DNA of 64,000 nt, from NCBI RefSeq assembly GCF_009933175.1, contig NZ_MAEJ01000009.1, positions 17,083 through 81,082 on the forward strand. The letters run 5' to 3'. Below the pieces are notes generated by a model. The model was not told the origin of the DNA and ran no database searches. It worked only from the letters and a program-made list of their open reading frames with translations. The first letter of the stretch is position 1, and each line of letters begins with the position of its first letter. A program made the translations under genes and the position numbers. The stretch comes from Candidatus Enterococcus huntleyi. GTDB taxonomy: Bacteria; Bacillota; Bacilli; Lactobacillales; Enterococcaceae. This document shows, piece by piece, positions 7,258 through 16,446 of the stretch.

Positions 7258-8847
7258 TCATTCATGCAACTGTTCAACTACATCAGCTATCACGAACTGC
7301 TTATTTTCGATCTTCAGTCTTTTTTTTGCAATCTTTTGAACAAAATAACGATCATGAGAGACAAGTAATATCGTGCCAGTAAATTTTTGAATGATTTGTT
7401 CAATTTCTTCCCGACTGCCTATGTCCAAATGATTGGTCGGCTCATCTAACAGTAGGAAATTAAACGATTGCTGCATTAGTTTGGCCAGCTCTAAGCGAAT
7501 TCGTTCTCCTCCAGACAAATCTTTTAAGCGTTTGAAGACATCCTCACCATAAAAACTGTACTTAGCCAGCGTTCGTCGTAGCATTTCTTCTGTTCCTTCA
7601 ACTTCTTTGAAATACTCTAGCAGACGTTGTTGAGGATTTTCATAGACAATCGTTTGCGGTAAATAGCCAATCGAGACAGACGGTCCTAAACGAATGACGC
7701 CTTCATCTGGTTGTTCTTGTTCCAATAACATTCGTAAAAATGTCGTTTTCCCAGAACCATTGCCGCCTTCTAAACTGATAATATCTTGCCAGCGAATCTG
7801 ACAATCCGCTTCTTCAAACAAGGCTTGTTCCCCATAGAATTTCCAAAGTCCTTCTACTGTCACGACTTCTTTACCCGAACGTTGACTATTAACAAGTTCT
7901 GCTCGAATCACTCGCTGATCAGTCTGCGGTTTTCTAAGCTGCTGAATTTTTTCTAAACGATGCTCCAGCTCTTTAGCTTTTTTGAAGAACTTCTCGTTGT
8001 CTGATTCATTTCCCCACTGTCGATACCGGCGAATCGCCAACTTCATCTTTTGTATTTCCTTTTGCTGTAAGGCATAATCCTTCGCCAATTTTTCCTCTTG
8101 TAACTTTTTCTCTTTCTTATAAAAGCTATAATTGCCACGGAAAACTGTGACTTGCCCTTCTTCCAGTTCAACAATTTCTTGAACTACTTCATCTAAAAAA
8201 TAGCGATCATGCGAGACAATCACAAACGTTTTTTTGCTACTGCGAATAAAACTCTCCAACCAACTCATCGCCTGTCTATCCAAGTGATTAGTCGGTTCAT
8301 CTAGCAAATAGACATCGGCCTCCGTTAATAAGATTCGAATCATCTCTACAAGAACCTTTTGTCCACCGCTGAGTGCCGCCAACGCTGTATTTCTCTTATG
8401 TTGAAAATTCATGCCTCTAAGCATGGTTTCTATTCGATCTTCTAATGTATAACCACCAATTTCTTCATATTTTTCCTGTACTTGACCATATTGCGCCAAC
8501 AGTTTTTCGGTGACCTCTTGCCCACTTGAAAAGAGGTCTTCAAAATAATGTAAAGAGTTTCTGACCGCTTGTATTTCAGGAAAACTATCCAGTAAATAAG
8601 CAAAAACTGATTGCTCGGTTTCTTCTGGAAGCTGCTGCACATAAGCCATCGCCAATTTCTTTCGTCGACTGACTTGCCCAAAATCAGCTCCTTCAAGTCC
8701 CACCATAATTTTTAAAAGCGTTGACTTTCCCGAACCATTCGCGCCAATCAGACCAATTTTTCGTCCAGCATAAATTTCTAATGAAACATTATCTAAAACG
8801 GGTACCCCGCCATAATTTTTTGTTACCTGATTTAATTGAATAAACAT
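7258..8847 (-). CDS. ABC-F family ribosome-associated ATPase
   Basis: A 529-residue protein with two ATPase domains and no membrane segment. Domain 1 has the Walker A GANGSGKST (about residue 35), LSGGQK and LLDEPTNHLD. A charged linker (about residues 245-320) follows. Domain 2 has GGNGSGKTT, LSGGER and LLLDEPTNHLD. ABC-F proteins act on the ribosomal E site, either as translation factors or to displace antibiotics. It does not read as the enterococcal Lsa type by its N-terminus. The ATG has a good Shine-Dalgarno (AAGGAG). A 45-codon leader ORF and a terminator precede it, an arrangement typical of antibiotic-inducible ABC-F genes, so a resistance role is likely but the drug class is not readable. 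Confidence 0.85.
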   Translation of the reverse strand: MFIQLNQVTKNYGGVPVLDNVSLEIYAGRKIGLIGANGSGKSTLLKIMVGLEGADFGQVSRRKKLAMAYVQQLPEETEQSVFAYLLDSFPEIQAVRNSLHYFEDLFSSGQEVTEKLLAQYGQVQEKYEEIGGYTLEDRIETMLRGMNFQHKRNTALAALSGGQKVLVEMIRILLTEADVYLLDEPTNHLDRQAMSWLESFIRSSKKTFVIVSHDRYFLDEVVQEIVELEEGQVTVFRGNYSFYKKEKKLQEEKLAKDYALQQKEIQKMKLAIRRYRQWGNESDNEKFFKKAKELEHRLEKIQQLRKPQTDQRVIRAELVNSQRSGKEVVTVEGLWKFYGEQALFEEADCQIRWQDIISLEGGNGSGKTTFLRMLLEQEQPDEGVIRLGPSVSIGYLPQTIVYENPQQRLLEYFKEVEGTEEMLRRTLAKYSFYGEDVFKRLKDLSGGERIRLELAKLMQQSFNFLLLDEPTNHLDIGSREEIEQIIQKFTGTILLVSHDRYFVQKIAKKRLKIENKQFVIADVVEQLHE

Positions 8848-8874
8848 TTATTTTCTCTCCTTGGACCTTTCCAA

Positions 8875-8915
8875 AGAAAAAAACAAGAGGCCACAATAAT
8901 ACGTGACCTCTTGTT
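8875..8915 (-). terminator. Attenuator between the leader ORF and the ABC-F gene
   Basis: The minus strand has AACAAGAGGTCAC pairing with GTGGCCTCTTGTT (one G-U) and then seven T. It sits about 30 nt before the ABC-F ATG and downstream of the leader ORF, so it would stop transcription before the gene unless an alternative fold forms. CCAAGGGACAAG at 8994-9005 can pair with 8871-8887 and would take away the 3' arm. Confidence 0.8.
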
Positions 8916-8956
8916 ATTATTTCAGCTATCTACTAAGAATAGAAACTTTGAAATGG

Positions 8957-9094
8957 TCATCGATTTATTTTATTTTTGCTAAAAATTGACAGACTTGTCC
9001 CTTGGGTAGCAAAAGTAAAACCAATTGCATGGCAAAAAATTATATAAAACATTTCAACTGCTAGCTTGTTTGTTATTTTTTGCATGCTCGCCAT
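8957..9094 (-). CDS. 45-residue leader peptide of the ABC-F gene
   Basis: The ORF begins MASMQKITNKLAVEMFYIIF and ends SKNKINR. It has a strong AAGGAGG 9 nt before the ATG. A rho-independent terminator lies between it and the ABC-F start, as in ribosome-mediated attenuation, where a drug-stalled ribosome on the leader lets RNA polymerase read through. It is hydrophobic in the middle but has no clear signal peptide. It is unlikely to act as a protein. Confidence 0.7.
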   Translation of the reverse strand: MASMQKITNKLAVEMFYIIFCHAIGFTFATQGTSLSIFSKNKINR

Positions 9095-9141
9095 TTTCGT
9101 TTCCTCCTTCATTTCTCATTTCATTTAGTATACCATAAGTC

Positions 9142-9184
9142 GAAAGCGGAAAACTAGTCCAAGTCCTCGACTAGTCTTCCGCTT
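9142..9184 (-). terminator. Terminator of guaC
   Basis: AAGCGGAAGACTAGTC pairs with GACTAGTTTTCCGCTT over a 9-nt loop. The T-run is short. Confidence 0.7.
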
Positions 9185-9213
9185 ATAATAAACTGTTAAA
9201 ATCGTTCTGTAAT

Positions 9214-10191
9214 TTAGATTGTATCGCCATTAAAGATCGAGTTCTTAACAATCACATAATCTACTTTGCGAATAGCCTCAAGATCACGGCCACCAGAGTA
9301 AGAAATCGCAGACTGCAAATCTTGTTGCATCTCAGTTAAAGTATCCTTTAATGAGCCTTTGTATTGTAACCAAATTTTCTTACCTTCAACGTTTTTCTTT
9401 TCACCTTTTTGGAATTCTGACGCACTCCCGAAATATTCTTTGTACATTACGCCATCTTCGACTTTTGTTTCACCAGGTGATTCTTCATGGCCAGCAAATA
9501 ATGAACCGATCATGACCATTGTCGCACCAAAACGAACTGATTTTGCAATATCGCCATGGGTACGAATCCCGCCATCAGCGATTAACGGTTTGCGAGCAGC
9601 TTTAGCACACCAACGTAAAGCAGCCAATTGCCAGCCCCCAGTACCGAAACCAGTTTTAATTTTTGTGATACAGACTTTACCAGGTCCAATCCCAACTTTC
9701 GTTGCATCCGCACCAGCGTTTTCTAACTCACGCACCGCTTCAGGTGTACCGACATTACCGGCGATCACGAACGTTTCAGGTAAATGTTTTTTAATATGTT
9801 GAATCATTTGAATCACTGAATTAGCATGGCCATGCGCGATATCGATTGTTATGTAATCCGGCACTAATTGTAAGCTAGCTAACTCCTCAACGAATGAATA
9901 TTCTGCTTCTTTGACGCCAACACTGATAGAAGAAATCAACTGACGTTCTTTCATTTTTTGTACAAATGGAATACGAGCCGCTTCATCAAAGCGATGCATA
10001 ATGTAGAAATAGCCATTTTCAGCTAAGAATTCCGCAATCGTTTCATCAATAATTGTTTGCATATTGGCTGGCACCACTGGCATCTTAAAGCTATGCTTGC
10101 CCAACTTAACCTCAGTATCACACTCTGAACGGCTATTAACAATACACTTGTTAGGAATTAATTGGATATCTTCATAATCAAAAACTTTCAT
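9214..10191 (-). CDS. guaC: GMP reductase
   Basis: A 325-residue IMPDH/GMPR-family TIM barrel that converts GMP to IMP with NADPH. It starts [16 protein letters not shown] and contains the phosphate/active-site loop [13 protein letters not shown] with the catalytic cysteine, and [13 protein letters not shown]. There are no CBS domains, and the ICGRD-type IMPDH features are replaced by GMPR-like ones. AGGAGG precedes the ATG. It appears monocistronic, with its own promoter and PurBox-like sites; it works with the pur genes and xpt in purine balance. Confidence 0.93.
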   Translation of the reverse strand: MKVFDYEDIQLIPNKCIVNSRSECDTEVKLGKHSFKMPVVPANMQTIIDETIAEFLAENGYFYIMHRFDEAARIPFVQKMKERQLISSISVGVKEAEYSFVEELASLQLVPDYITIDIAHGHANSVIQMIQHIKKHLPETFVIAGNVGTPEAVRELENAGADATKVGIGPGKVCITKIKTGFGTGGWQLAALRWCAKAARKPLIADGGIRTHGDIAKSVRFGATMVMIGSLFAGHEESPGETKVEDGVMYKEYFGSASEFQKGEKKNVEGKKIWLQYKGSLKDTLTEMQQDLQSAISYSGGRDLEAIRKVDYVIVKNSIFNGDTI

Positions 10192-10206
10192 AAGAACTGC
10201 CTCCTG

Positions 10207-10238
10207 ATGTTCATTTCAGTAAAACACGAACATTAATT
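10207..10238. promoter_or_regulatory. PurR-type PurBox pair in the guaC leader
   Basis: ATGTTCATT and ACGAACATTA face each other and match the PurBox (CGAA core). The box AAAACACGAACATTAA is nearly identical to one upstream of purC. They lie 45-70 nt downstream of the predicted start of transcription. Confidence 0.55.
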
Positions 10239-10284
10239 ATTTGTCAGATGCTTTTCAGGGCACCATCTGTAATTTACAACAGAT

Positions 10285-10313
10285 ATTCTATAAAATCAAG
10301 TCTTTTTTGTTAA
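10285..10313 (-). promoter_or_regulatory. guaC promoter
   Basis: The minus strand reads TTAACA, 17 nt, TAGAAT. The leader that follows (about 85 nt) can form small hairpins around CAGATG/CATCTG and ATGTTC/GAACAT; no purine-riboswitch core is present. Confidence 0.65.
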
Positions 10314-10381
10314 GTTTTGACAATTTATCCGAATTATTTCATTCTAAGGCTATATATTGTTCGCTCATACCTGGAAAAACG

Positions 10382-10438
10382 TAAAAAATCCTCTAAAAAT
10401 ATAGATAATTTCTCCTATCTACATAATTAAAGGATTTA
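10382..10438 (-). terminator. Terminator of the aldo/keto reductase gene
   Basis: The minus strand has AAATCCT...AGGATTTTTTA with an inner TAGATA/ATCTAT helix. The rest of 10314-10538 holds nothing else I can identify. Confidence 0.75.
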
Positions 10439-10538
10439 TTTCACTAACACTCACTTTAGACTCACTAATTGAAGTATTCCTCACCCATCGAAATTACAAC
10501 AGACTTTAAGCGTTCTTCAATGTGTCGTTTTCTATCTA

Positions 10539-11453
10539 TTAAGGTAAGATATTGCCTGCTGCTAGATAGATATCATACCAGTCTTCGCGACTGATTTGAA
10601 TCTCAGAAGCGTCCGCAATTTCTTTAATACGACCAAGATTCATTGTTCCAGCAATCACTTGGATATTCGCTGGATGGCGTAAGATCCATGCTGAAGCTAG
10701 GCCAGTTGGGGTTGTTTGATATTTTGCAGCCAACTCTTCTAACTTTTTGTTTAACTCAGGGAATTTTTCGCTGCCAATAAAGACACCTTCGAAAAAGCCA
10801 TATTGATAAGGTGACCAAGCTTGGATAGTCATATCATGTAAGCGAGAATAATCTAAAATCGCGCCATCGTGATTGACACTGCCCGCATCTGTCATATTGA
10901 CATGAATTCCTTGATTAATCATACCCGTATGCATAATACCAAATTGTAATTGATTCGCTACAAGTGGTTGGCGAACTGATTTTTTCAACAACTCAATTTG
11001 CATCGGATTTTGGTTACTCACACCAAAGTATTTAACTTTCCCTTGCGTTTCTAATTGATCAAAAGCAGCCGCAACTTCTTCCGGTTCCACTAAAGTATCT
11101 GGACGGTGTAACAATAATGCATCGACCTGTTCAACGCCTAATCGAGTCAAGCTATCTTCGACAGATTGAATGATGTGTTCTTTAGAAAAATCAAACATCT
11201 TTCCTGGAACAATCCCACATTTTGTTTGTAAGAACAAGTCTTCACGACGTAAAGAACTTTCTTTTAAGGCTTTCCCAAAAATCGATTCACATTCGCCACC
11301 GCCATAAATATCAGCGTGGTCGAAAAAGTTAATACCGTTCGCAGCAGCCGTTTCAATAACTTCCACTGGATTCTCTGCATTGTTCATGCGCATGCATCCT
11401 AAAATGACTGATGAAACTTCTTGATTAGTTGATCCAAATTTAATTTTTTTCAT
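10539..11453 (-). CDS. Aldo/keto reductase
   Basis: A 304-residue NADPH-dependent oxidoreductase of the AKR (beta/alpha)8 family. The catalytic Asp/Tyr region NFFDHADIYGGGECE is near residue 45, followed by the catalytic Lys region LFLQTKCG and LLLHRPD, and the C-terminal nucleotide-binding part HPANIQVIAGTMN. The YdhF-like subgroup is the closest I can suggest. The substrate is unknown. GGAGGG precedes the ATG, and the gene stands alone. Confidence 0.88.
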   Translation of the reverse strand: MKKIKFGSTNQEVSSVILGCMRMNNAENPVEVIETAAANGINFFDHADIYGGGECESIFGKALKESSLRREDLFLQTKCGIVPGKMFDFSKEHIIQSVEDSLTRLGVEQVDALLLHRPDTLVEPEEVAAAFDQLETQGKVKYFGVSNQNPMQIELLKKSVRQPLVANQLQFGIMHTGMINQGIHVNMTDAGSVNHDGAILDYSRLHDMTIQAWSPYQYGFFEGVFIGSEKFPELNKKLEELAAKYQTTPTGLASAWILRHPANIQVIAGTMNLGRIKEIADASEIQISREDWYDIYLAAGNILP

Positions 11454-11610
11454 GATAACCCTCCATTTTCTTTCTACCTAATATAGTGTACCATATCTGC
11501 TTTGAAAAGGCTTTATTGGCGAAAAAATTGTTATCGTTGTATTTATGTTCACTCTCTTTTTCGTTAGCATGCTTCTCCCCAGTCTATAGTGAATTATCTT
11601 AAAATTTAAA

Positions 11611-12555
11611 CTAGAATAACTTCATAAATTTTTCTTTTTCTTCTAAATGTGGAAAATGAGCCGATTCAGAAAAAATAATTAATTCCTTCTTTGAAGAAGT
11701 AATTCGGTCAAAAAAATGGATGACTAGCTCTTTCGAGACCTGTAAATCTTTCTCTCCATGAATAAAATAGACAGGAATATCAAAGCTTAAAGAGCCTTCA
11801 AATAAATTGGCTTCCAGTAGTGTTGGAAATAACATGCGATTTGAATGAATTAATCCTCGTAAATAATTTAACTTTTCAAAAAAAGTATAGCCTTGAAATA
11901 GAAATAAGCGTGTTATTAATTTCACTTCAAGATCAGGATCAAAAAACATACCCCCATGATACTTTTCGACAAGCTTCCCCTTAACCTTCCCAACGTATTT
12001 TTGCGTGGGAAAATCTTTCTTTTTTCTCATCTTTGTGAGTTGTTGTAATATTTTGGTTGTCTGTTCTTTGGCAGTCAACTGATAAATTTTTTGATAAAGA
12101 ATTTCTTCTGATGAGCGAACATCGATTACTTGACTAATACCATAGTATGCTGAAAATACAGCTGGTCTTAGCTGAAGAACTTTTATACCGATATAGCTTC
12201 CATAAGAGTGCCCCATCAACACCAATTGTTTCAGCTGATAAGTTTCTTTTAAGTAAGCAGCCACTTGTATGACTTGTTCGATCAACATATCTTCAGTCAC
12301 CTCTTTTTGAGTGAAGGATAGTCCTGAGCCAAGAAAATCCAAGTAGCATACTGCATACTTTTCATCTAAAAATCCGCTTAACAATTCGTTTTCAAAAATC
12401 GGAAATTCCGGACTACCCGGTCCCCCATGTAAAAATAAAACCATTTTTCTTACTTGTGGATTTCCAACTAAAAACCAACCATTTTGATGCCCATCAATGG
12501 TAACTTTCTCTTTTACCACTCGTTTTCCTCTCATTTCTATATACTCCCTCGCCAT
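11611..12555 (-). CDS. Alpha/beta hydrolase
   Basis: A 314-residue alpha/beta-hydrolase-fold protein. HGGPGSPEF forms the oxyanion-hole region, GHSYGSYIG (about residue 125) is the nucleophile elbow with the catalytic Ser, and SAHFPHLEE near the end has the catalytic His. It resembles proline iminopeptidase-like hydrolases; the substrate is unknown. It is the last gene of an operon with an ABC exporter. GGAGG lies 10 nt before the ATG at 12555; a GTG at 12564 overlaps the Shine-Dalgarno. Confidence 0.8.
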   Translation of the reverse strand: MAREYIEMRGKRVVKEKVTIDGHQNGWFLVGNPQVRKMVLFLHGGPGSPEFPIFENELLSGFLDEKYAVCYLDFLGSGLSFTQKEVTEDMLIEQVIQVAAYLKETYQLKQLVLMGHSYGSYIGIKVLQLRPAVFSAYYGISQVIDVRSSEEILYQKIYQLTAKEQTTKILQQLTKMRKKKDFPTQKYVGKVKGKLVEKYHGGMFFDPDLEVKLITRLFLFQGYTFFEKLNYLRGLIHSNRMLFPTLLEANLFEGSLSFDIPVYFIHGEKDLQVSKELVIHFFDRITSSKKELIIFSESAHFPHLEEKEKFMKLF

Positions 12556-12560
12556 TGTTA

Positions 12561-13268
12561 TCACACCTCCATTCGTTGGATTTCATTTCCTTGAAAATTA
12601 ACTACAACGATTGCGATACAACAAATCACAGCTACACTTATCAGTGAAACTAGTAAATTGTCCAACACAAGCATGTTTGATAAAACAGCTGAAAAAATAA
12701 TTGCACTACTAATAGTAATAGCAATCGAACGTTTATATAAACCTATACTCATCGAGAAAATCCCTATCATCGCCGCTAAAACTGAAATAATCAACAAGCT
12801 AGTTACTAATTTTACGCCCAGCTGAAAACTAAATGAATCAGAAATTAAGGAGAAGAACCCCTCACTAAAGTAAAAGAGAAGAAAAGCGCTACCTACACCG
12901 ATCAGAGTTAAGCTAATACTTACGAGCATACTGACAAGTATTTTCACTAAAAACAGAGATTTTCTATTCACTGGATAAGAAAAGAGTAGATACTTTTTTT
13001 CAGTTGTATACTCTTCAACAATCAGACGGCTATTAATCATCGCAGAAACTACTGAAAAAATACATAGCGCCAATAATGTACCCATTTGATAGATAAACTG
13101 ATAAGTCCCAAGCTCAGAATGATTTTTTACATCTTCCGGTTTTGCTATAGAAATGCCCGCAAAAAAATACATAAATAAAAGCAATAACCCCACACAAATA
13201 GGTAGCATTTTTAAGCAGGCCTCTATATTTACTTTTTTATTTTCAGCCTTAATTATATTCAGCATCAT
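12561..13268 (-). CDS. ABC-2-type transporter permease
   Basis: A 235-residue protein with about six transmembrane segments, typical of an ABC-2 permease half (ICVGLLLLFMYFFAGI near residue 25, then MGTLLALCIFSVVSA and others). It pairs with the ATPase encoded 4 nt before by overlap (ATGA). An exporter for a lipid, peptide or antibiotic is likely but not readable. GGAGG precedes the ATG. Confidence 0.8.
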   Translation of the reverse strand: MMLNIIKAENKKVNIEACLKMLPICVGLLLLFMYFFAGISIAKPEDVKNHSELGTYQFIYQMGTLLALCIFSVVSAMINSRLIVEEYTTEKKYLLFSYPVNRKSLFLVKILVSMLVSISLTLIGVGSAFLLFYFSEGFFSLISDSFSFQLGVKLVTSLLIISVLAAMIGIFSMSIGLYKRSIAITISSAIIFSAVLSNMLVLDNLLVSLISVAVICCIAIVVVNFQGNEIQRMEV

Positions 13269-13993
13269 TTGACATCCTCCATTAAATAAATTAATTTTTC
13301 TCTCAATTGTTCTCCATAGTCCATTGTGAGCTGCATCAATGTCTCATCAACAACAATAGTCCCAGCATTTAATATTAAGACTTTATCGGAAATTTCTAGT
13401 GTTTGGTGAAGTAGATGACTAGAAATAATAAAGCTCATCCGCTCTTTTTGTGCTAGTTGCCTTATCAAATGCCCAATATCATCGATACCTTTTGGGTCAA
13501 GTCCATTAAATGGTTCATCTAAAATAACTAACTTTGGATTATGAATAATTGTACGAGCAATCGCTAGACGTTGCTTCATCCCTAATGAATACTCTTTTAG
13601 ACAGGTATCCTTTTTTGAAAATAATCCCACTTGATCCAACACTTGATTGACTTCCTCTTCTGACTTTCTATTTCCCATGTAAGTCAGATGAAGCAGTAAA
13701 TTTTCTTGTCCAGTCAAGTGTTCATAGTACTTAGGCTCCTCTATTGAAAAGCCAAGTTGCCCCAATAAAGTTGGAAAAGCTTCTTCAATAGTCTGCCCCA
13801 TAAACTGAATCTCACCTGAACTTTTTTTACTCAGACCCGCAATCATTTTTAATAAAGTTGTTTTGCCTGAACCATTTTTTCCTAAAAGTGTATAAATAAT
13901 TCCTTCATCAATTGAAAAAGTTGCATCTTTGATAATTTCTGTATCTCCATAGCTTTTCGCAACATTTCTGACACTTACTATTTCCTTCATCAT
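13265..13993 (-). CDS. ABC transporter ATP-binding protein
   Basis: A 242-residue ABC ATPase of the ABC-2 (CcmA-like) type. Walker A is LLGKNGSGKTTLLK (about residue 35), the signature is YSLGMKQRLAIAR and Walker B is LVILDEPFNGLD. It drives the overlapping permease. It begins at an ATGATG with GAGGAG upstream. A TetR-type palindrome overlaps its promoter region. Confidence 0.88.
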   Translation of the reverse strand: MMKEIVSVRNVAKSYGDTEIIKDATFSIDEGIIYTLLGKNGSGKTTLLKMIAGLSKKSSGEIQFMGQTIEEAFPTLLGQLGFSIEEPKYYEHLTGQENLLLHLTYMGNRKSEEEVNQVLDQVGLFSKKDTCLKEYSLGMKQRLAIARTIIHNPKLVILDEPFNGLDPKGIDDIGHLIRQLAQKERMSFIISSHLLHQTLEISDKVLILNAGTIVVDETLMQLTMDYGEQLREKLIYLMEDVK

Positions 13994-14009
13994 TGTCTCC
14001 TCTTCTTCA

Positions 14010-14028
14010 AATAGACTACCAGTCTATT
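14010..14028. promoter_or_regulatory. TetR-type operator of the ABC operon
   Basis: AATAGACT, a 3-nt centre, AGTCTATT form a perfect palindrome between the TetR gene and the ABC operon. A minus TTGACT (in the loop of the tetR terminator) with an imperfect -10 lies just upstream, so the site would block this promoter. Confidence 0.65.
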
Positions 14029-14037
14029 TTCTTTAAA

Positions 14038-14069
14038 TTAAAAAGTATTAGTCAACTAATACTTTTTAA
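14038..14069 (-). terminator. Terminator after the tetR-type gene
   Basis: AAAAAGTATTAG pairs with CTAATACTTTTT over a 4-nt loop. It includes the stop codon of the regulator gene. Confidence 0.6.
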
Positions 14070-14704
14070 TGAGTTTTTATTTTTTTATAAAAATCCTGTA
14101 ATTTCTCCTGAAGATTAGTATCTATTAAATCCATTCCTTGAGTAGCAAATAAGCTTTTATAAAACGCCAATTTCTTTTGAAACTTATCTATATCGATAAA
14201 ATACACCTGCAGTCCCAACCAAATACTAAAAAATTCAACAACTAATTCTGAAAGTTCATTGGGAAACTCAGATTGGATGGATCCATCTTCAATCCCGATA
14301 TTTATCAATCTTTCAATATTCGGAACTTGATACATCATATTCATCAAATAAATTTCACCAAATATCTTCGGCTCCATAAATAAAGATTTCGCCGAACACA
14401 TCATCTCAATTTTTTTTTCATTTTTTAGTGTGAACACTAATAGCTTTTGAATCTTTTCAAGCCCCGATAGCTGACTATCATTCATCACTTGAGTAAAATC
14501 TTGTTCAGTTGTATCAATTCTCGACATGATCTTTTCAAAAATTTCTTTCTTCGACTTAAAATGATAATAAATAACACCTTTACTCAATCCTTGATTCACG
14601 ATATCTTGCATCGTTGTATTATCATAGCCTTTTTCAAAGAACAACTTTTGTGAAACTTCTATTATTTTCTCAATCGTCTTTTCAGGATACTTATTTCTAA
14701 CCAC
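14066..14704 (-). CDS. TetR/AcrR-family transcriptional regulator
   Basis: A 212-residue regulator with a TetR helix-turn-helix in residues about 10-55 (KIIEVSQKLFFEKGYDNTTM, then DIVNQGLSKGVIYYHFKSK). The C-terminal ligand domain is poorly conserved. It probably represses the downstream exporter/hydrolase operon, since matching palindromes lie in both promoter regions. I chose the GTG at 14704, about 10 nt after AGGAGG; a GTG at 14716 overlaps that Shine-Dalgarno. Confidence 0.85.
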   Translation of the reverse strand: MVRNKYPEKTIEKIIEVSQKLFFEKGYDNTTMQDIVNQGLSKGVIYYHFKSKKEIFEKIMSRIDTTEQDFTQVMNDSQLSGLEKIQKLLVFTLKNEKKIEMMCSAKSLFMEPKIFGEIYLMNMMYQVPNIERLINIGIEDGSIQSEFPNELSELVVEFFSIWLGLQVYFIDIDKFQKKLAFYKSLFATQGMDLIDTNLQEKLQDFYKKIKTH

Positions 14705-14753
14705 TCGAATAGACACCTCCTAAATACATCGATAGTTAATCAGTAACACTTTA

Positions 14754-14804
14754 AACAAACCAACGGTCTATTTAGATACTAGCACACCTATATCCTATTT
14801 ACAA
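14754..14804 (-). promoter_or_regulatory. tetR-type promoter with degenerate operator
   Basis: The minus promoter is TTGTAA, 17 nt, TAGTAT (14776-14804). Directly after it AATAGACC-3 nt-GGTTTGTT repeats the 8-3-8 architecture of the 14010-14028 palindrome with a weak right half. Autoregulation is likely. The stretch to 14917 shows nothing else. Confidence 0.5.
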
Positions 14805-14917
14805 GCGTACGTTCAAAATGTAGTTTGGTCATTATTCATACAAATTCGGTAGATAAGTTCATCTATAGAATCTATATATAGTAGAAACTGACAATGTGCC
14901 ATAGATATTTAAAACAG

Positions 14918-14960
14918 ATAAAAAGTGCTAGAAAACCTATTGAAGGATTTCTAACACTTT
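14918..14960 (-). terminator. Terminator of the pur operon after purD
   Basis: AAAGTGTTAGAAA pairs with TTTCTAGCACTTT on the minus strand, followed by TTTTTA. Confidence 0.8.
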
Positions 14961-15008
14961 AACTTTTTATTCTTTCCCTAGTTAATGAAATCTCAGAATA
15001 AATACATG

Positions 15009-16283
<1,275 letters not shown>

Positions 16284-16371
16284 CTAGGTTGACTTCACTT
16301 TATCAAAATTTAAGAAAAAACCATTAAAATTCTCTTCTAAACTAATTGTCCAATTGAAAGAGTCCATTGCG

Positions 16372-16404
16372 CAAAAGTGAGTGGTTCAATAACACCCCAC
16401 TCAC
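16372..16404 (-). terminator. Weak hairpin between purH and purD
   Basis: GTGAGTGG pairs with CCACTCAC over a 12-nt loop, followed only by TTTTGC on the minus strand. It may lower purD transcription or stabilise the purH 3' end. Confidence 0.5.
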
Positions 16405-16446
16405 CTCGCCTAACTATTCTATAAACATTCTATTTCTGTCTTCTGA

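Noticed and set aside
7258..8847. Calling the ABC-F protein Lsa or Msr
   Set aside because: The N-terminus does not match the Lsa pattern I know, and resistance type cannot be read from the sequence.
10192..10284. Possible purine riboswitch before guaC
   Set aside because: The conserved loops and J2/3 core are absent; only small hairpins and PurBox-like sites are present. The real purine aptamer is before xpt.
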